A stretch of 64,000 bases of DNA from Polytrichum commune (GCA_950295325.1 OX485807.1:45290440-45354439), one strand, 5' to 3'; counted from the stretch's first letter, positions 10,603-21,706 are shown. Program-made: numbers and translations. Notes: generated by a model from the sequence alone, not told the origin.

Positions 10603-13328
10603 ATGTCAATGATTTTGTCATACTTGTTCAGTATACTCCTCGATCTTGACCAACCCATGGAGGACTTCTTGAGCTTCGACGAAGTCATGGGGGTCTATGC
10701 ATCAAATATTGAACAAATCGAGGTGTTCCCAACAATCAACGAAGAGGAAACGGAAGTGGCTGAACAAGTTGGTGGAGTCCATGAATCTATAATGAATATT
10801 ATGGTGGACGGGGGGCATCCAATATGTGCAGCAAGTTCATCTTGTAAGTGAGGCTTTCCCTATGCCATCATTTTATTTCTCTAATGCATAAGGCAAACAA
10901 GTATTAAATATAAGATTACCATAAGAAAAAATAAAAATCTTGGTACATGATATAAGGTTTATGGTATATGCTTTATGGTATAATTGAGTGTCAATTATAC
11001 TAATTGCAAAGAGTTACAACTCTAGGAGCGGCACATCCACTAGTTTTTGGTGTGACACCATAATTTCCTTAATAGAATTATTTCAAGAAAAGACATGAAC
11101 TATTTATCGCTAAGAATATTTCAAGTTATTGTAAATCAATCTTGAGACTATACATGGACATGTTGAGATCAAGGGGAGATTTAAGGCTTCAAAACATTGC
11201 GTAAATTCATGTGATATTATGCACAATTGATGAATATTTTGAAGAATGCCTACTAGTATAGTTTTAAAAAGAAACTACAATAGATTTTTTTGTGCGATGT
11301 GGATGTTTGCCAAAAGAACATTTTATATAGGTTCATTGGGAGTCAAAATCATTTTATCACCTCTTGGCATGTAAAAATGAGGTTGATCCCCAATAAATCA
11401 ATATAAAATGTTCTTTGTTCATACCTTCACACCAACTACAAGCATGCACCGAAAACCTACTGAATATGAATAGAATTATATCAAAAACAACCAACTCCCG
11501 ACTTTAACTCTGGTTGATTTAACCCCTAACTTCCCACACCCAATTTTCCCTTAGATTTGTTTACAAAATGAGACCTCAATTTCAATGACCATAGTTGAAG
11601 ATCTAATGCTTTTTTTTGACAAATTTAACACATAGACGTGTGCAAGTTAGAGGTGACTATGTACAAATGTCAAAGTTTTATTGTGTAGAAGATAATACTA
11701 GGAATGTCAATAGTGGTCTTGAGGAAGAACAATTTAGAAATCGAATTAGGGGATATTCTTGAAATTCAAACCTCCACTCAAATCATCTCAAATCAACTCA
11801 CAAATCTTGAAAGCATTGCTTTGTGATTTTTTGGGAAGCTTTGCAATTTGAGGCAACAGTGCCATGAGTGCACTTCTTCATGGATTTACACTCACCAGCA
11901 CATGTCCGACTAAAACTTCCAGTATTAGATGTATAGGTTATGTTGTGTTTAAGTGTAAAGCAAATTTTCATATCAATCGGGAATCATTTGCATATAGGGA
12001 TCAACAAAAACCATGTTTGGGATATGCTATCCCTAAACCTCAGAGGTGACAAATGTCAATTTTTTTGTTATAGATTGGTTCCATTGTAAACCAAATGAGA
12101 ATACACTCATATTTCAATTAATCCAAACATAGCCAACTTTGTTGAATCAAAATTATCCACGTGATAGAACATAGGAGACTTGAACATGAACAAGAGGATT
12201 AGTTAAAATAGTCAAGAAACCATCCAAACCGCTCACGACCATATTATGGTCGCATTAGGCATTAGGGGTTAAGGGATGACTCTAATATCCTTAAATGTTT
12301 AAACGTAAATCATAAGTTTTACATTGAGACATTAAAGTAGGGATTTTCATGTTTTTTTTTATCACATTGTGTATATTTAAGTGGAACGGCATTTTTGCTA
12401 GCCCTCTCACCCATTGTATGCTCACCCTCCCCCGCCCTCCATTTGTTTTAACCCCGTTCTTTGTTATTGCTTCATGTCTTGGATTCAAGTTAAATTTGAA
12501 AGATGTTGGAGTTATGAAGGCCATTTATGATTGAGCAACATTTATAAACTCATCCAAATCTTTATATAACTTGACTCAAGTCAACATTGTGAATGGGTTT
12601 AATTAAGTAGTTATGTATAACCCAAGGATTGGTTGGCATTGTGTTTAAGGGATTGTAAAGCACTTGTGTGCAACTCACATTGCTACACATGCTTCAAAAG
12701 CAGTGGGTTGGGCACATGCACATCATGTAAAGTCTACTCAATGTGGGTTTTGCTTAGGTTGTGTAATATGCTAGGAGTGACTTTAAACTGTGTGGCATTT
12801 TAGGTAGGCATCTTCATCCCACTTGAAATGTGAGCGTTGTTCACCATCTATCTTTAATTGTACAAGTTAAACTAGGTCATAATATGTTATCCTTATTGAA
12901 TTGCAATTTTGAAGACATCCTGCATGGCTTGATTTGTGCCAGGTTCACAAAGGAATGTGCCAAGGCTTGACGGAGAAGATGTCACCCTCCCACCCTCCAT
13001 CAATGTTGGTGATTGTGTTGAGTTTTTGTCTAATTTTCTTGAGCAACATGTATATGAGTCCTCATGTCAAACCAAAATTTGGAGGAAGAAAATGTTGCAT
13101 AAGATAGGACATGAAATACAAGTTCTTCCTCCAAGGAACCAATCAATTATCAAGAATGATGATGAAGACATCATATCCAATTGGAAATCCTATGTGGAGG
13201 CATTGATCAAAGAATTGAGGATCGTGCAAAGCAGAGGTTTCCATGTATGCGACTCAGGGGTGTATGTTCTCACAAATACCCCATATGCTCTTATTTTGGA
13301 GATGGTGGCGGAGATGGTGGTAGGCTAA
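10603..13328 (+). CDS. Unknown two-exon protein, copy 1 (predicted 208 aa)
   Basis: I do not recognise this protein. The first exon runs from about 10,592 (acceptor tttcaag) with an ATG at 10,603 to 10,843, followed by the donor GTAAGT. The second runs from 12,943, after the acceptor gtgccag, to a TAA at 13,326-13,328. Both boundaries have phase 1, so joining them gives one 208-residue frame, with TGT (Cys) rebuilt across the junction. The N-terminal part is hydrophobic then acidic (SYLFSILLDLDQP, then NEEETEVAEQVGG) and ends GGHPICAASSSC. The C-terminal part has DCVEFLSNFLEQ, QVLPPRNQS, DEDIISNWKSYVEALIKELR and YVLTNTPYALILEMVAEMV, probably mostly helical. No signal peptide or catalytic motif is evident. 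The 2.1-kb intron contains another short conserved frame (11,864-12,049) whose changes between copies look neutral. It could be a captured gene fragment or a small tandemly duplicated host gene. Expression is not known. Confidence 0.5.
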
Positions 13329-14141
13329 ATGGATGATGTTCTACATGTCCAAGAATTTTGCAATCCCTAGACATTGAGTAGAATGTACTTTGTACAAAAT
13401 AAAATGTAGTGGATTTATAGGATGTACAGTGACATCCTATTTGTGGCATATAAATTGCACCTAGAGTAACAAACTCTACTCCAAGTATATGACCTCCATA
13501 TATTATACACCTAAACTCAATTATACAACTACATAGGTAGGGTGGCTTAAACCCAAGGCCTCAACCCGGATCTCATAGGTGCTCTGAGGCTAAGCTACCT
13601 AAGGCGAGAATAGAACTCACATGGGTGACCTTCCTAGCACTTTGGTTTTGGTGCACCCTACCACCTATAATCCACCAAATCATAGTTGGGTATTTGGGTG
13701 AATTAAATATTGGCAACCAACCATGTGGGAGCCTAGGGGCTTGCCCTTGGGCAAATAAGTGCCAATCAGCTTGTCCGCATCTTCAAAAAGAGGTAGTAGT
13801 TAACCGTTGTCGGGGGCCCTTTCATAATGCCCGTATCGGGATAACATATAGACTTAGGCCAACTCTAAAATGAGGCAACACCATAATTCATGTTGGTGGC
13901 AACATCATAGTTGTTTTTCTTTCTTCTTCCTTATTGTAGAGGCATACAAATTTTGTCAAGTGAGCATCATTATAGTCTTTGGGATATTTTGTGGTTTAAA
14001 CTTTAATTATGTAGGCAAATGGTAGTAGTTGTAGGATACCGAGGATATGATTCTCATTACATAACCTTAATTTTGTAGATTTAGATTTAGTTGCATATAT
14101 ATATATATACAAGTGCAAATTTCACAATTATTAAGTACAAG
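13329..14141. other. Block D, copy 1, proximal part, with tRNA-like fossil
   Basis: No protein gene. Aligned copies lie at 29.86-30.73, 49.02-49.86, 36.26-36.99 (inverted) and 61.31-62.1 kb (inverted). The reverse strand around 13,543-13,612 carries the tRNA-like segment described at 36,798. A short frame at 13,625-13,873 is not kept in the other copies. A short TA run occurs near 14,097-14,110. The site at about 13,428 is the empty site of the foldback element at 36,994. Confidence 0.5.
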
Positions 14142-14432
14142 TCAAATTGTCTCCAGACACACTTTTTGGTGCCATTCTAGAGAAGCAAAATAGACTCGGT
14201 TGATGTCGGCAAAGCCTTTGGCCACTACCTCCAAAGCATCTTCTTGGTTGAGCACTTCCATGTGGAGGAGGGGGGCCAACATATGTGGGAGCATATTAAA
14301 TATATGCCTTGTTGGCAAGAATGGAAGTTGAAATGTGGGTGTCATTGCATTTATATTTTGAATGTTGCATGTCAACAAGATTGATGGAAATTTATATCTT
14401 GAGATTTTAGAGAAATGAAAAGAAATCCACAA
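14142..14432 (-). CDS. Conserved reverse-strand frame in block D, copy 1
   Basis: A frame of 96 codons ends EWHQKVCLETI. The last 77 residues, from TCNIQNINAMTPTFQL, are kept open in copies at 30,737-30,970, 49,864-50,097 and 61,076-61,309. A fifth copy at 36.12 kb has a deletion. Landmarks are HIFNMLPHMLAPLLHMEVL and EDALEVVAKGFADINRVYFA. No family recognised. The frame could be a terminal exon because a stop follows and no good start is shared; the ATG used here at 14,432 is upstream of the conserved part and is not conserved. It may equally be a passenger frame in a recent repeat. Upstream on the same strand, 14,612-14,800 holds a further shared short frame containing HHHHKL. Confidence 0.3.
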   Translation of the reverse strand: MWISFHFSKISRYKFPSILLTCNIQNINAMTPTFQLPFLPTRHIFNMLPHMLAPLLHMEVLNQEDALEVVAKGFADINRVYFASLEWHQKVCLETI

Positions 14433-14899
14433 AATATGAAATTTTTGGACAAGGATTGAATATAATCTAAGAATATGCCACCATTATGAAACCAAGTAAT
14501 GTTCAAATAATGATAATCTTGGGGCCACATCAATAACTTCATGCAAACCAATCTTGTTCCCCTCCAATAAAAGCCAATTTATGGTTCTAGAAAAAGGTCA
14601 AGTCCCCCTCCTCAAACTTCAATTTCATACTCCCGATGTCCTATCACATTGTGATCCATCTTCAAGATTGTTGACATTCCTAATGTCACACCACTATAAT
14701 GACCCATCAACTTATGGTGGTGGTGGGATGTGAAAATAGAGACAATTTCCATCAAACCATGACGTGGAGAGAGGAGGGTCATCAAACACCAATATAGCAC
14801 CCAACTTAACTCCCAATACCTAATACCAATTTACTATGACCCACACTAAATACAAACAATCAATTTTTGCACTTACATATGACAATGCAATGCAAAGTA

Positions 14900-14900
<1 letters not shown>

Positions 14901-14949
<49 letters not shown>
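14901..14949. repeat. (TTG)n microsatellite
   Basis: About 16 uninterrupted TTG triplets. The same site is only four to six triplets long in the other block copies (near 31,503, 50,907 and, inverted, 35,575), so this copy expanded after duplication. Confidence 0.9.
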
Positions 14950-15393
14950 AATGCTTTGTTGTAAATGGCCTCAATTATTATGAATGAAATATGAAGATAA
15001 TGAGTGATTCCATATGTAGCGCAATTTTGGAATAATGTGCTAATGTATCTGAACGTTCAATATTTGCAAACAGATTAACCAAAACTACCAATGCACATTA
15101 GTAAATAGGCTATTGTATATATTTAGGAAATATAACTACATTGTTGAATATGGTTTTGCTTTGATCTTTCTTGTGACACTAATTGATAAAATCTTGGCAA
15201 TTAGAATCTAGTGTAACGCATAGTGTAAGACATCATTATGGAGAAGTGACACTATCCGGCTGCTAACACTAAATACCACAAATCTAGGATATTACCGGTC
15301 CTAAAAGCCATGAGATTACCTTAATGGTGCCACATGTCACGTAGTGTTTGGTTTGGACATTTGCAAAAGGAAATGTGGCGAGAGCAGGTCCGA

Positions 15394-15414
15394 CCAATCA
15401 CGTGGCCTTATAAG
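15394..15414 (+). promoter_or_regulatory. Promoter module E, copy 1 (CCAAT, G-box, TATA)
   Basis: Tightly spaced elements read CCAAT at 15,394-15,398, the G-box core CACGTGG at 15,399-15,405 and a TATA-like TTATAAG at 15,408-15,414. They are followed by a GC- and pyrimidine-rich leader. The same arrangement recurs at 32,012, 35,058 (reverse), 51,393 (CCAAT altered to CTAAT) and 60,046 (reverse, one extra A). The TATA-to-leader layout fits a Pol II promoter. No intact gene follows in this copy. Confidence 0.6.
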
Positions 15415-16340
15415 CCCAAGTCGTCCTTCACATCTGGGTCGTTGCTGGAGGATCTAGAATCGAATCTGGACCGTCCATAGGAATCATCTCTCCGTAGGTT
15501 GCTGCCTCTCGGTTTCCTGCTGCTTTTGCGTTGCATTGCATTGGCGCCGCCCGGAACTCCCTTTCTCTCCGCCATAGCCACATTTTTCTCGCTGTCCTCT
15601 CTGCTCCATACGTCGGCCCTCCTCCCTCGCCTGCTCACGCCGACCTCCTCCTCGCTGCCGAATTTCGAGCCCTTCCTCGGCTTCTGAGGCGACCTGTGTG
15701 TCCAGATGCTGGCATTAACAATGCCTATAACCCTACAGGGAGTACAGTTCTGCTGGGTGTAAGGATGTGGTTTGGTTCTACTGGGTAAGTAGAATATTGA
15801 TCATACGGGGTGCAGGGTGCGTTATGCCGCTCGGTAGTGTATTTCCGCTGGTTGTAAGGAAGTCTCGGATGTACACCGTGCAGCACCTTCCCGCATGAAA
15901 TGCCACTTATACCCAGAGACATTCCTGCGATAAGCTCACATATTCTCAAGATTGTAGAGAATTCATGTGCATTGCATCGCAAATTCAAGTGAAGGTTGCA
16001 TTCTCTAACACGCCTCGTTTCCTGATGTGCTGAGGAATTTTAAGGAGTGCACATTTGAAGTAACCAAAAATGTAGGAAGTTGAGGTGGTCGACCGAAAGT
16101 GACACCAACTCCAGTCACGATCGAACGAGTATGTCAGTACCTTGCACGATGCATCATTAGTGTAAATCCGAGTCTAGGTGCGATCATGTCAAAGAATCCT
16201 CATTGTTCACTTCCTTGATTATTGAGATTAAAGTAGGTCGACCATTGGTTTCTTGGCTCCGTTTTCAGTGTGTACAGGTAATGAACTTACAAGCAGTTTC
16301 CAAGGAGAGAGAACTTTCAAAGCTAAGGGTGTTGTTTTGA
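15415..16340 (+). other. Block E leader (5'UTR-like) and block B-like tail, copy 1
   Basis: Downstream of the promoter the sequence is pyrimidine-rich and GC-rich to about 15,690, typical of a plant leader. A plausible acceptor (ataaccctacag, 15,734-15,740) and a plausible donor (gtgtacaggtaatg, about 16,270) flank a middle exon-like part. From about 15,985 to 16,330 it is a diverged relative of block B. Frames of 60-87 codons occur but are not kept in copy 3 (51.42-52.33 kb). The likely original role is the 5' end of a resistance-type gene, inferred only from the position of copy 3 before the NB-ARC pseudogene. Confidence 0.4.
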
Positions 16341-16571
16341 TGGTTTTTGTTTTTCTATTACAATCTACAAATTTTTAGACTTTTCTGCGATGCTGGGAAG
16401 TTTATTCCTATAGTCTCCCATAGAAGTGATGAGTTCAGAAATTGCACATGTCACAAACAGGAATTTTCTCCTTGAAATTTAAAGACCCCAATTTAGTACA
16501 GTCGTGGTCAATTGAGATGAATTGGCAACAAACCTACAGGGTATCCAATTTTTATATTGGATGGATGAGAG

Positions 16572-16700
16572 GTATGTTTGTATAAGATAATTCCCTCTCT
16601 CCGGTATAGGGTGAACTTCCGGGTCATCACATGTTTGCATACGATAATTCCCTCTCTCCGGTATAGGGTGAACTTCCGGGTCATCACATGTTTGCATACT
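16572..16700. repeat. 61-bp tandem duplication in block F
   Basis: The unit containing gataattccctctctccgg and gtgaacttccgggtcatcac is present twice in full, with a third partial end. Copy 3 (52,910-52,960) has one unit, and there the same place received a 522-bp insertion. Overlapping short frames on the reverse strand simply repeat with the unit. Confidence 0.85.
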
Positions 16701-16950
16701 TCCGGGTCATCAAATGTCAAAGCTTAGATGAAAGATAATCATCTCATTCATCCATCATAACAATCAATGGACCCTAAAAGTACCCATTGGCCAACCAATG
16801 CCATTGGGAAACCAATTCAAATTATGGCTATTACAAGTTATTTGATGTTACTTTCATTGGGTCATGAGATTCAAATCGATATTCACGAACAATAACTATT
16901 AGTAGACAATGGGTGTATAAATTGTACTTGAAGATGCAGATATAGAGAAT

Positions 16951-17065
16951 TTTCAAATACCATCTAGTTCAAATACATGTTTTTGTGCATGGTTCAAATA
17001 CCATCTAGTTCAAATACATGTTTTTTTGCATGGTTCAAATACCATCTAGTTCAAATACATGTTTT
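16951..17065. repeat. Three tandem copies of a ~41-bp unit
   Basis: The unit begins ttcaaataccatctagttc and contains aaatacatgttttt. It is repeated three times with small length changes in the T-run. No coding potential. Confidence 0.9.
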
Positions 17066-17154
17066 GTGACATATAATTGACACCTGAGTTTTTTCAAAGG
17101 GAAATTTCAAAAAACAAAAAATCACATGCATTCCATAAACTTGGTATGAACCCT

Positions 17155-17285
17155 ATAGGTAGGCTCTTCCCACTTGTAGATGACACTAAGGGGTGTTAAC
17201 AAACAGATATGAACCTTGGACCTCACAACCCTACTCCAACACCTTAGCCACCGACTCATTGCACATTACATGTATATTTGGAGGG
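17155..17285 (-). mobile_element. tRNA-derived SINE-like element
   Basis: Read on the reverse strand, this begins close to a box-A-like gtggctaaggtgttggag and about 30 bases later has a box-B-like ggttcatatc. This is the usual internal Pol III promoter arrangement of tRNA-derived SINEs. The downstream body ends in a T/A-rich stretch. No target duplication was located and there is only one copy in the window. Confidence 0.4.
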
Positions 17286-18279
17286 CTTTTAAGCAATTTA
17301 TATGAAAAGCTGGCATTTATCTTGTAATGTAAGAATGTAAAAATTAAAATACCTCTCCTCCATCCAACATAAAAACTTGTCCCTTATAGATTTTTGGCAA
17401 ATTCATCTCAAATAATTTGGACTAGACTAAATTGGGGTATGTGAACCTAAATCCGGTGTCTAAATGACTTAAAATACTAAATTGAGGCTTGTTTATTATT
17501 TCAAGGATTCTTGTTGAATGAATGAAAAACACTTTTAGGCGGTAATTCCCTCTCTCTCTCTCTCACTCACATAGGTCATCACTTACGAAGGTGACTCACA
17601 TCTAAATCTAGACTAGATCTACAAGATTTCTAAAAGGAAACAAAGATAGAACATTCTTTCATGGACATTCAATAATAAACATGTGATTAGTATGAGATGA
17701 TTAGCAAATCCAAATTGAAGTTGTAGTCACTTTTCCGTTAATTTTTGGAGCTCATAATGATACATTATTCATTGTCAAGGTAAAAACCCTAAACCGGCAG
17801 AGATAGAGTCAAGTGTGGAGGGGTCATGATGTTTTGAAATAAAATTATTGTAGTCCCATTATTGAAAAATTGAAATTGTCCCTTTGATTGAGAGGGACAA
17901 TTGTGAGATGAAACAGATTCTTATATTTGATGCATCTCACTTTGGTTTGTCCCATGATGATTCCCCTCTATCATGGGACATGCAAACTTCCCATCTATAA
18001 CATTGTGACCCATGGGATTTAAGAGGTATGCCCCCATGTTCTTCCCATGGGACACAGTTGGAAGTTGCTTGTGAGATGTATAAAAAGTTTGGTATTCGAT
18101 GGGTGAAGTATAGGGATCCAATAGACTTAAGTTACCATCCATGAAACATGGAGATTGACATATATTAATATTGAAAAGGAACCAACAACAAACTGACATT
18201 ACCTCCTACTCATATTTTGATAGTAGACTTAGAAACAATAATTGCATTAGCTTCTATGATATATATTGCATACTTAGAT
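17286..18279. other. Intergenic sequence, no gene seen
   Basis: AT-rich sequence with a short CT repeat near 17,550-17,570. A 92-codon reverse frame at 17,921-18,199 has no family resemblance and no second copy, so I treat it as chance. Confidence 0.4.
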
Positions 18280-18290
18280 ACTAGTAACGA

Positions 18291-18646
18291 ACTCACTCGC
18301 AGCATCAAGTCATGTGTTACACATTAGGCGATCAAACGGACCCAGCAGGAATCGGACCCGGACCGTCTTAACTCAAACATCCTCTCACAACCAACCGAGG
18401 AAGTATGACTTGGCGTACACCTTTACAACAAAACCACTAGTTACACTCAAAAGGCATACACCCTCGTGGGCCATGATGGGCCCCTATTATTTGTCCCCTG
18501 GCTACTATAGTGTCCATCCTCGAAAGAGGAGAGTAGTTTTGTCCCAGCTTCCCCATGTCCTGTGGGCATCGGGTTGTTGGCATTACGAACGGACACTCTA
18601 TTCACGCCGGCCCCTAAAAGGGACCGGAGTTTCTATCTATCTATCT
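18291..18646 (+). mobile_element. SINE-like retroposon with 11-bp TSD, copy 1
   Basis: The 356-bp insertion is flanked by the direct repeat actagtaacga at 18,280-18,290 and 18,647-18,657. It ends in a tetranucleotide tail, (tatc)3-4. The 3' two-fifths, including gtgtccatcctcgaaag and acgaacggacactctattca, match the element at 52,341-52,660 in the opposite orientation. The left part differs and contains a reverse-strand box-B-like ggtccgattcc near 18,350, so this copy may be composite. The long frame at 18,314-18,814 reads through the retroposon and is not a gene. Confidence 0.7.
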
Positions 18647-18659
18647 ACTAGTAACGATT

Positions 18660-19290
18660 TTGATGGATTTTGTTTCTGGTGTTGTTTTTTCAGCTGCATG
18701 TTAGAAAATAGGTTGACCGGTGTGAAGAATCATCGAACAAGAGAGCGAGCGGTCTCATGTCTCCATTTTCAGTGTCTTCTTCAGGTAATGAAACTTACAA
18801 CTAGCGTCCCATGAGAGAGGGAACTCTCAAATTGGAGGATCCTCTGTTCCCTTGGATTAAAACAATCACGTTTTTCCAGCACAAAGTTGTGCATTAACTA
18901 GAACACCACTAGGATGCACACAATCGTTTGCCAAATTTTGTTTGTTACATAATCACAATGATTCCAATTCAAGGTGTTACTCTAGACTCAAACGAATTTG
19001 TGAACAGAGATTCTTCAGATTTTCATTTCTTCTGGACACTGTTAATTGCAGGCTCTCTGCCAACGAAGCGGCTCCTCCGCACTAGGTGCACCATGATTCA
19101 TCTCAGGAGTGTTGAGGTAGAGAGGGACAGTGATCACTGCTTTCTTGTGTGTCCGCCTTCGTTGCTATTTGTAAAGAAAATCTCCCAATTTTGGCCACCG
19201 TTGGAGTTGTGACCTTGGTGATCGCCTTTCTCTGTTCGTGGGCAAACAGATTGTTCATAGTCACTTCTGCAATTGAACAGAGTATACCCA
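18660..19290 (+). repeat. Older diverged copy of block B
   Basis: Shared words with block B include gaagaatcat.gaacaagagagcgagcgg (18,724) and caccactaggatgca (18,902). The order of landmarks is the same as at 8.53-9.4 kb, but divergence is much higher. It sits downstream of promoter module E copy 1 and its leader. No intact frame is shared with the younger copies. Confidence 0.6.
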
Positions 19291-20385
19291 CGATGCATGG
19301 GCGAGTAACTTAGGGCCGGTTCACATGGGGTCCCAAGACCCAAGTGCCAAGTCCCACTCATGTTAGTGAGTCTCAATATGGAGGCAAAGTCCCGACTTTG
19401 GAGCCTCAAGAAACCATTAAAGTATGATTAATTATCATTAAAGTTGGATGTTGATTATTTGAGTTGTTAATGTTCTATAATGTTCATAAAACTAATTTGG
19501 CATTTGTTGGAGAAATATGGGATATATAGTAAATAGATATAGCATTATATAATCCCAACTAATAAGTAACACTAGATATATTGTTTAGTGTAGTGATTCT
19601 TCAAACTCATATGGCCACTTTGTAACTACACTATTTTGTTTGATTAATGTGGGTTACCATTTGGAGTCACATGTTGCTATAACTTTTTGCGGAAAGTATC
19701 CCCTTATCCAAATAACATATCTACGCTAAATATGTTATTTAGTGTCCCTAACAATTTGAAATTACACATCGATTCCCTAATTCTTTTACTATTATTGTAT
19801 TATTTTAACAAGTAAAGATGTTGATGTTCTATACTGTCCAAACAACCAATTTGACCTTGGTTGGTAAAACATGAGATGTACAATAAACAGTTATAGCATT
19901 GCGTGATTCCAAACTGTAAGTGGCTCTAAATATCATATTTAGTGTAGTTAGTATGCACACTGAAGAGTATGATATAACTTAGTTGATTAAAGTGTTTATG
20001 ATCTGTTTTTATTTTGCAACATTCAAAGCTCTTACCATAGTACTTTTACCGCTTTGGCACTAATTGAACTATTTAAACAATAACCAAACATTTCAAAAAT
20101 TGTCTTTTTAAGATCCAATGCATTCATATGGCAGAAATGAAATTTCCTTCAAACCCGGGATTGCCACATCTAAAAATACACAATATTGGTTAACCTGTAA
20201 ATAGCCAAAGTGGTAAAGGTACTACAGTACATTGTTGGAATCACTTTCACTTAAACATGTGCAAGGATCAAGAGTTGTCCACTTATACCATACTTGCTCC
20301 CAACACCTAAGTCCACATGATAACCCACACTAATTAGAGAAAATAGTGTAGCAGTTAGATTTGAGTCCCTGTTTGTAGGATGGAA
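19291..20385. other. Unannotated AT-rich sequence with repeated palindromic motifs
   Basis: No gene seen. Around 19,312 a transposon-end-like word gggccggttcacatggg occurs. Three relatives of the CACTAAATA palindrome are spaced at about 19,567, 19,715 and 19,921, inside a repeat sharing catttgttgg / aagatgttgatgttct words with itself and with 2.77 and 40.09 kb. About 20,220-20,310 shares words with 3,400-3,440. Confidence 0.45.
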
Positions 20386-21311
20386 TCATAAACCCAAATT
20401 TGATCTTTGGATCTCATTGTAGAGCCTTCGGATCCAAACACAACACGCAAGCATCAGGAAGGGCAAGACGGACCAGCGGAGATAAAGGAATTCAGGTACT
20501 GGTGTAACAGGGGAGCGACAAAGCCAAAGGGACTGAGGGACTGAGGGACTGCAGCAGGGAGCCGTTCGGAGGAGACCGAGAGCAGAGCAGGCGGAGAGCA
20601 GGCGAAGAGCGAGAGAGAGAGAGAGACGAGCCACGTGGCGACATGGGCGTGAAGGCGCGGCCAAGGAGAGGCTGCGAGCCCGGAAGGCGGTGAGCGAAAA
20701 GGGGGCCGGCCACCTGTCCCTTTTATGGGACCCACCGACCTACCCAGACCATGAGTAATTAGGGTTACGGGCTACCAATTAGTGAGAGCCTTAGATTAGT
20801 AGGTTAGGACTACTCTTGAGCAAACCCGTTAGTGACCTCTTATGCTAATGAATTAGAAGATGCTCCAATAGGATAGTAAGTAGACATAGTAAGGATGGAA
20901 GAAGGGATGAACCCTTAGATGATAGATGGAAGGACACAAGGATGACGAATTTTGGATGGGCTTAACTACCGGCAATGAATAATGAGCCTATTTTGGGATG
21001 AATGGAAGAAAGGGGATGACAACTACCAATGGCACATCTAGGCGGTTGAAACATGCCCATATGTACCTCATTAGTAGAGCTAATTTAAGCACGTGACAGT
21101 CTATTAATAGATCGGACAGGGCTGAATTTAGACTGTATGAACATTCAGGGCTAAAATTAGTAAATACAGACATTTAAAGACCTAACCGCCACATCTTAGA
21201 TTACCCTAAATTCGAAGCCTATATAAAGGGGCCACATATGGCACCTAATTCACCTCATTCAACGCAAGCAACTCGAGGTGGCGGACTAGAAGACCGGTGG
21301 CTTACGAAGAC
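20386..21311 (+). promoter_or_regulatory. Promoter- or LTR-like region with TATA box at 21,220-21,228
   Basis: TATATAAAG at 21,220-21,228 is followed by a leader-like stretch leading into the minisatellite. Upstream is GC-richer sequence containing a run of gagaga near 20,608. Reverse frames of 70-93 codons at 20,386-20,735 are rich in Ser, Arg and Pro and overlap one another in two frames, which indicates base composition rather than coding. This could be an LTR or a degraded promoter. No second LTR is visible. Confidence 0.35.
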
Positions 21312-21706
21312 CTAAAGGATTGGAATACATCCTCGCGGAGTTAAAGGATTGAAATATATCCTCGGAGGCGCTCGGACTTAAAGGATTGAAATATATCCTC
21401 GGAGGCGTTCGAATTTAAAGGATTGAAATATATCCTCGGAGGCGTTCGAATTTAAAGGATTGAAATATATCCTCGGAGGCGTTCGAATTTCAAGGATTGA
21501 AATATATCCTCGGAGGCGTTCGAACTTAAAGGATTGAAATATAATCCTCGGAGGCGTTTGAACTTAAAGGATTGAAATATTATCCTCGGACTTGGATACT
21601 GGGGGCCTTGGATACTGGGGGCCTTGGATACTGGGGGCCTTGGATACTGGAGGCCCGTGAGACTGGAGGCCCATAAGCGACTGGAGGCCCTTGAGATTGG
21701 AGGCCG
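21312..21706. repeat. Nested minisatellite (36-bp, then 16-bp units)
   Basis: About eight units of 36 bp (aaaggattgaaatatatcct, then cggaggcgttcgaa) run to about 21,597. They pass directly into four 16-bp units of the form ccttggatactggggg. These are followed by three related units of the form actggaggcccgtgag. The three repeat families lie end to end with no spacer. Each 36-bp unit carries the palindrome TTCGAA or a variant. Confidence 0.9.

Noticed and set aside
11864-12049. Short frame in the intron of the two-exon family (CIGYVVFKC), also at 28,385 and 63,408
   Set aside because: Copies 1 and 2 differ by about two silent and four replacement changes, which looks neutral, and copy 3 lacks it entirely.
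18314-18814. 166-codon forward frame
   Set aside because: It runs through a SINE-like insertion with defined target duplications and into an old block B copy, so it cannot be an ancestral gene.
20386-20735. Overlapping reverse frames rich in Ser, Arg, Pro and Leu
   Set aside because: Two overlapping frames of similar length in a GC- and purine-rich tract, with no recognisable motif. Base composition explains them.
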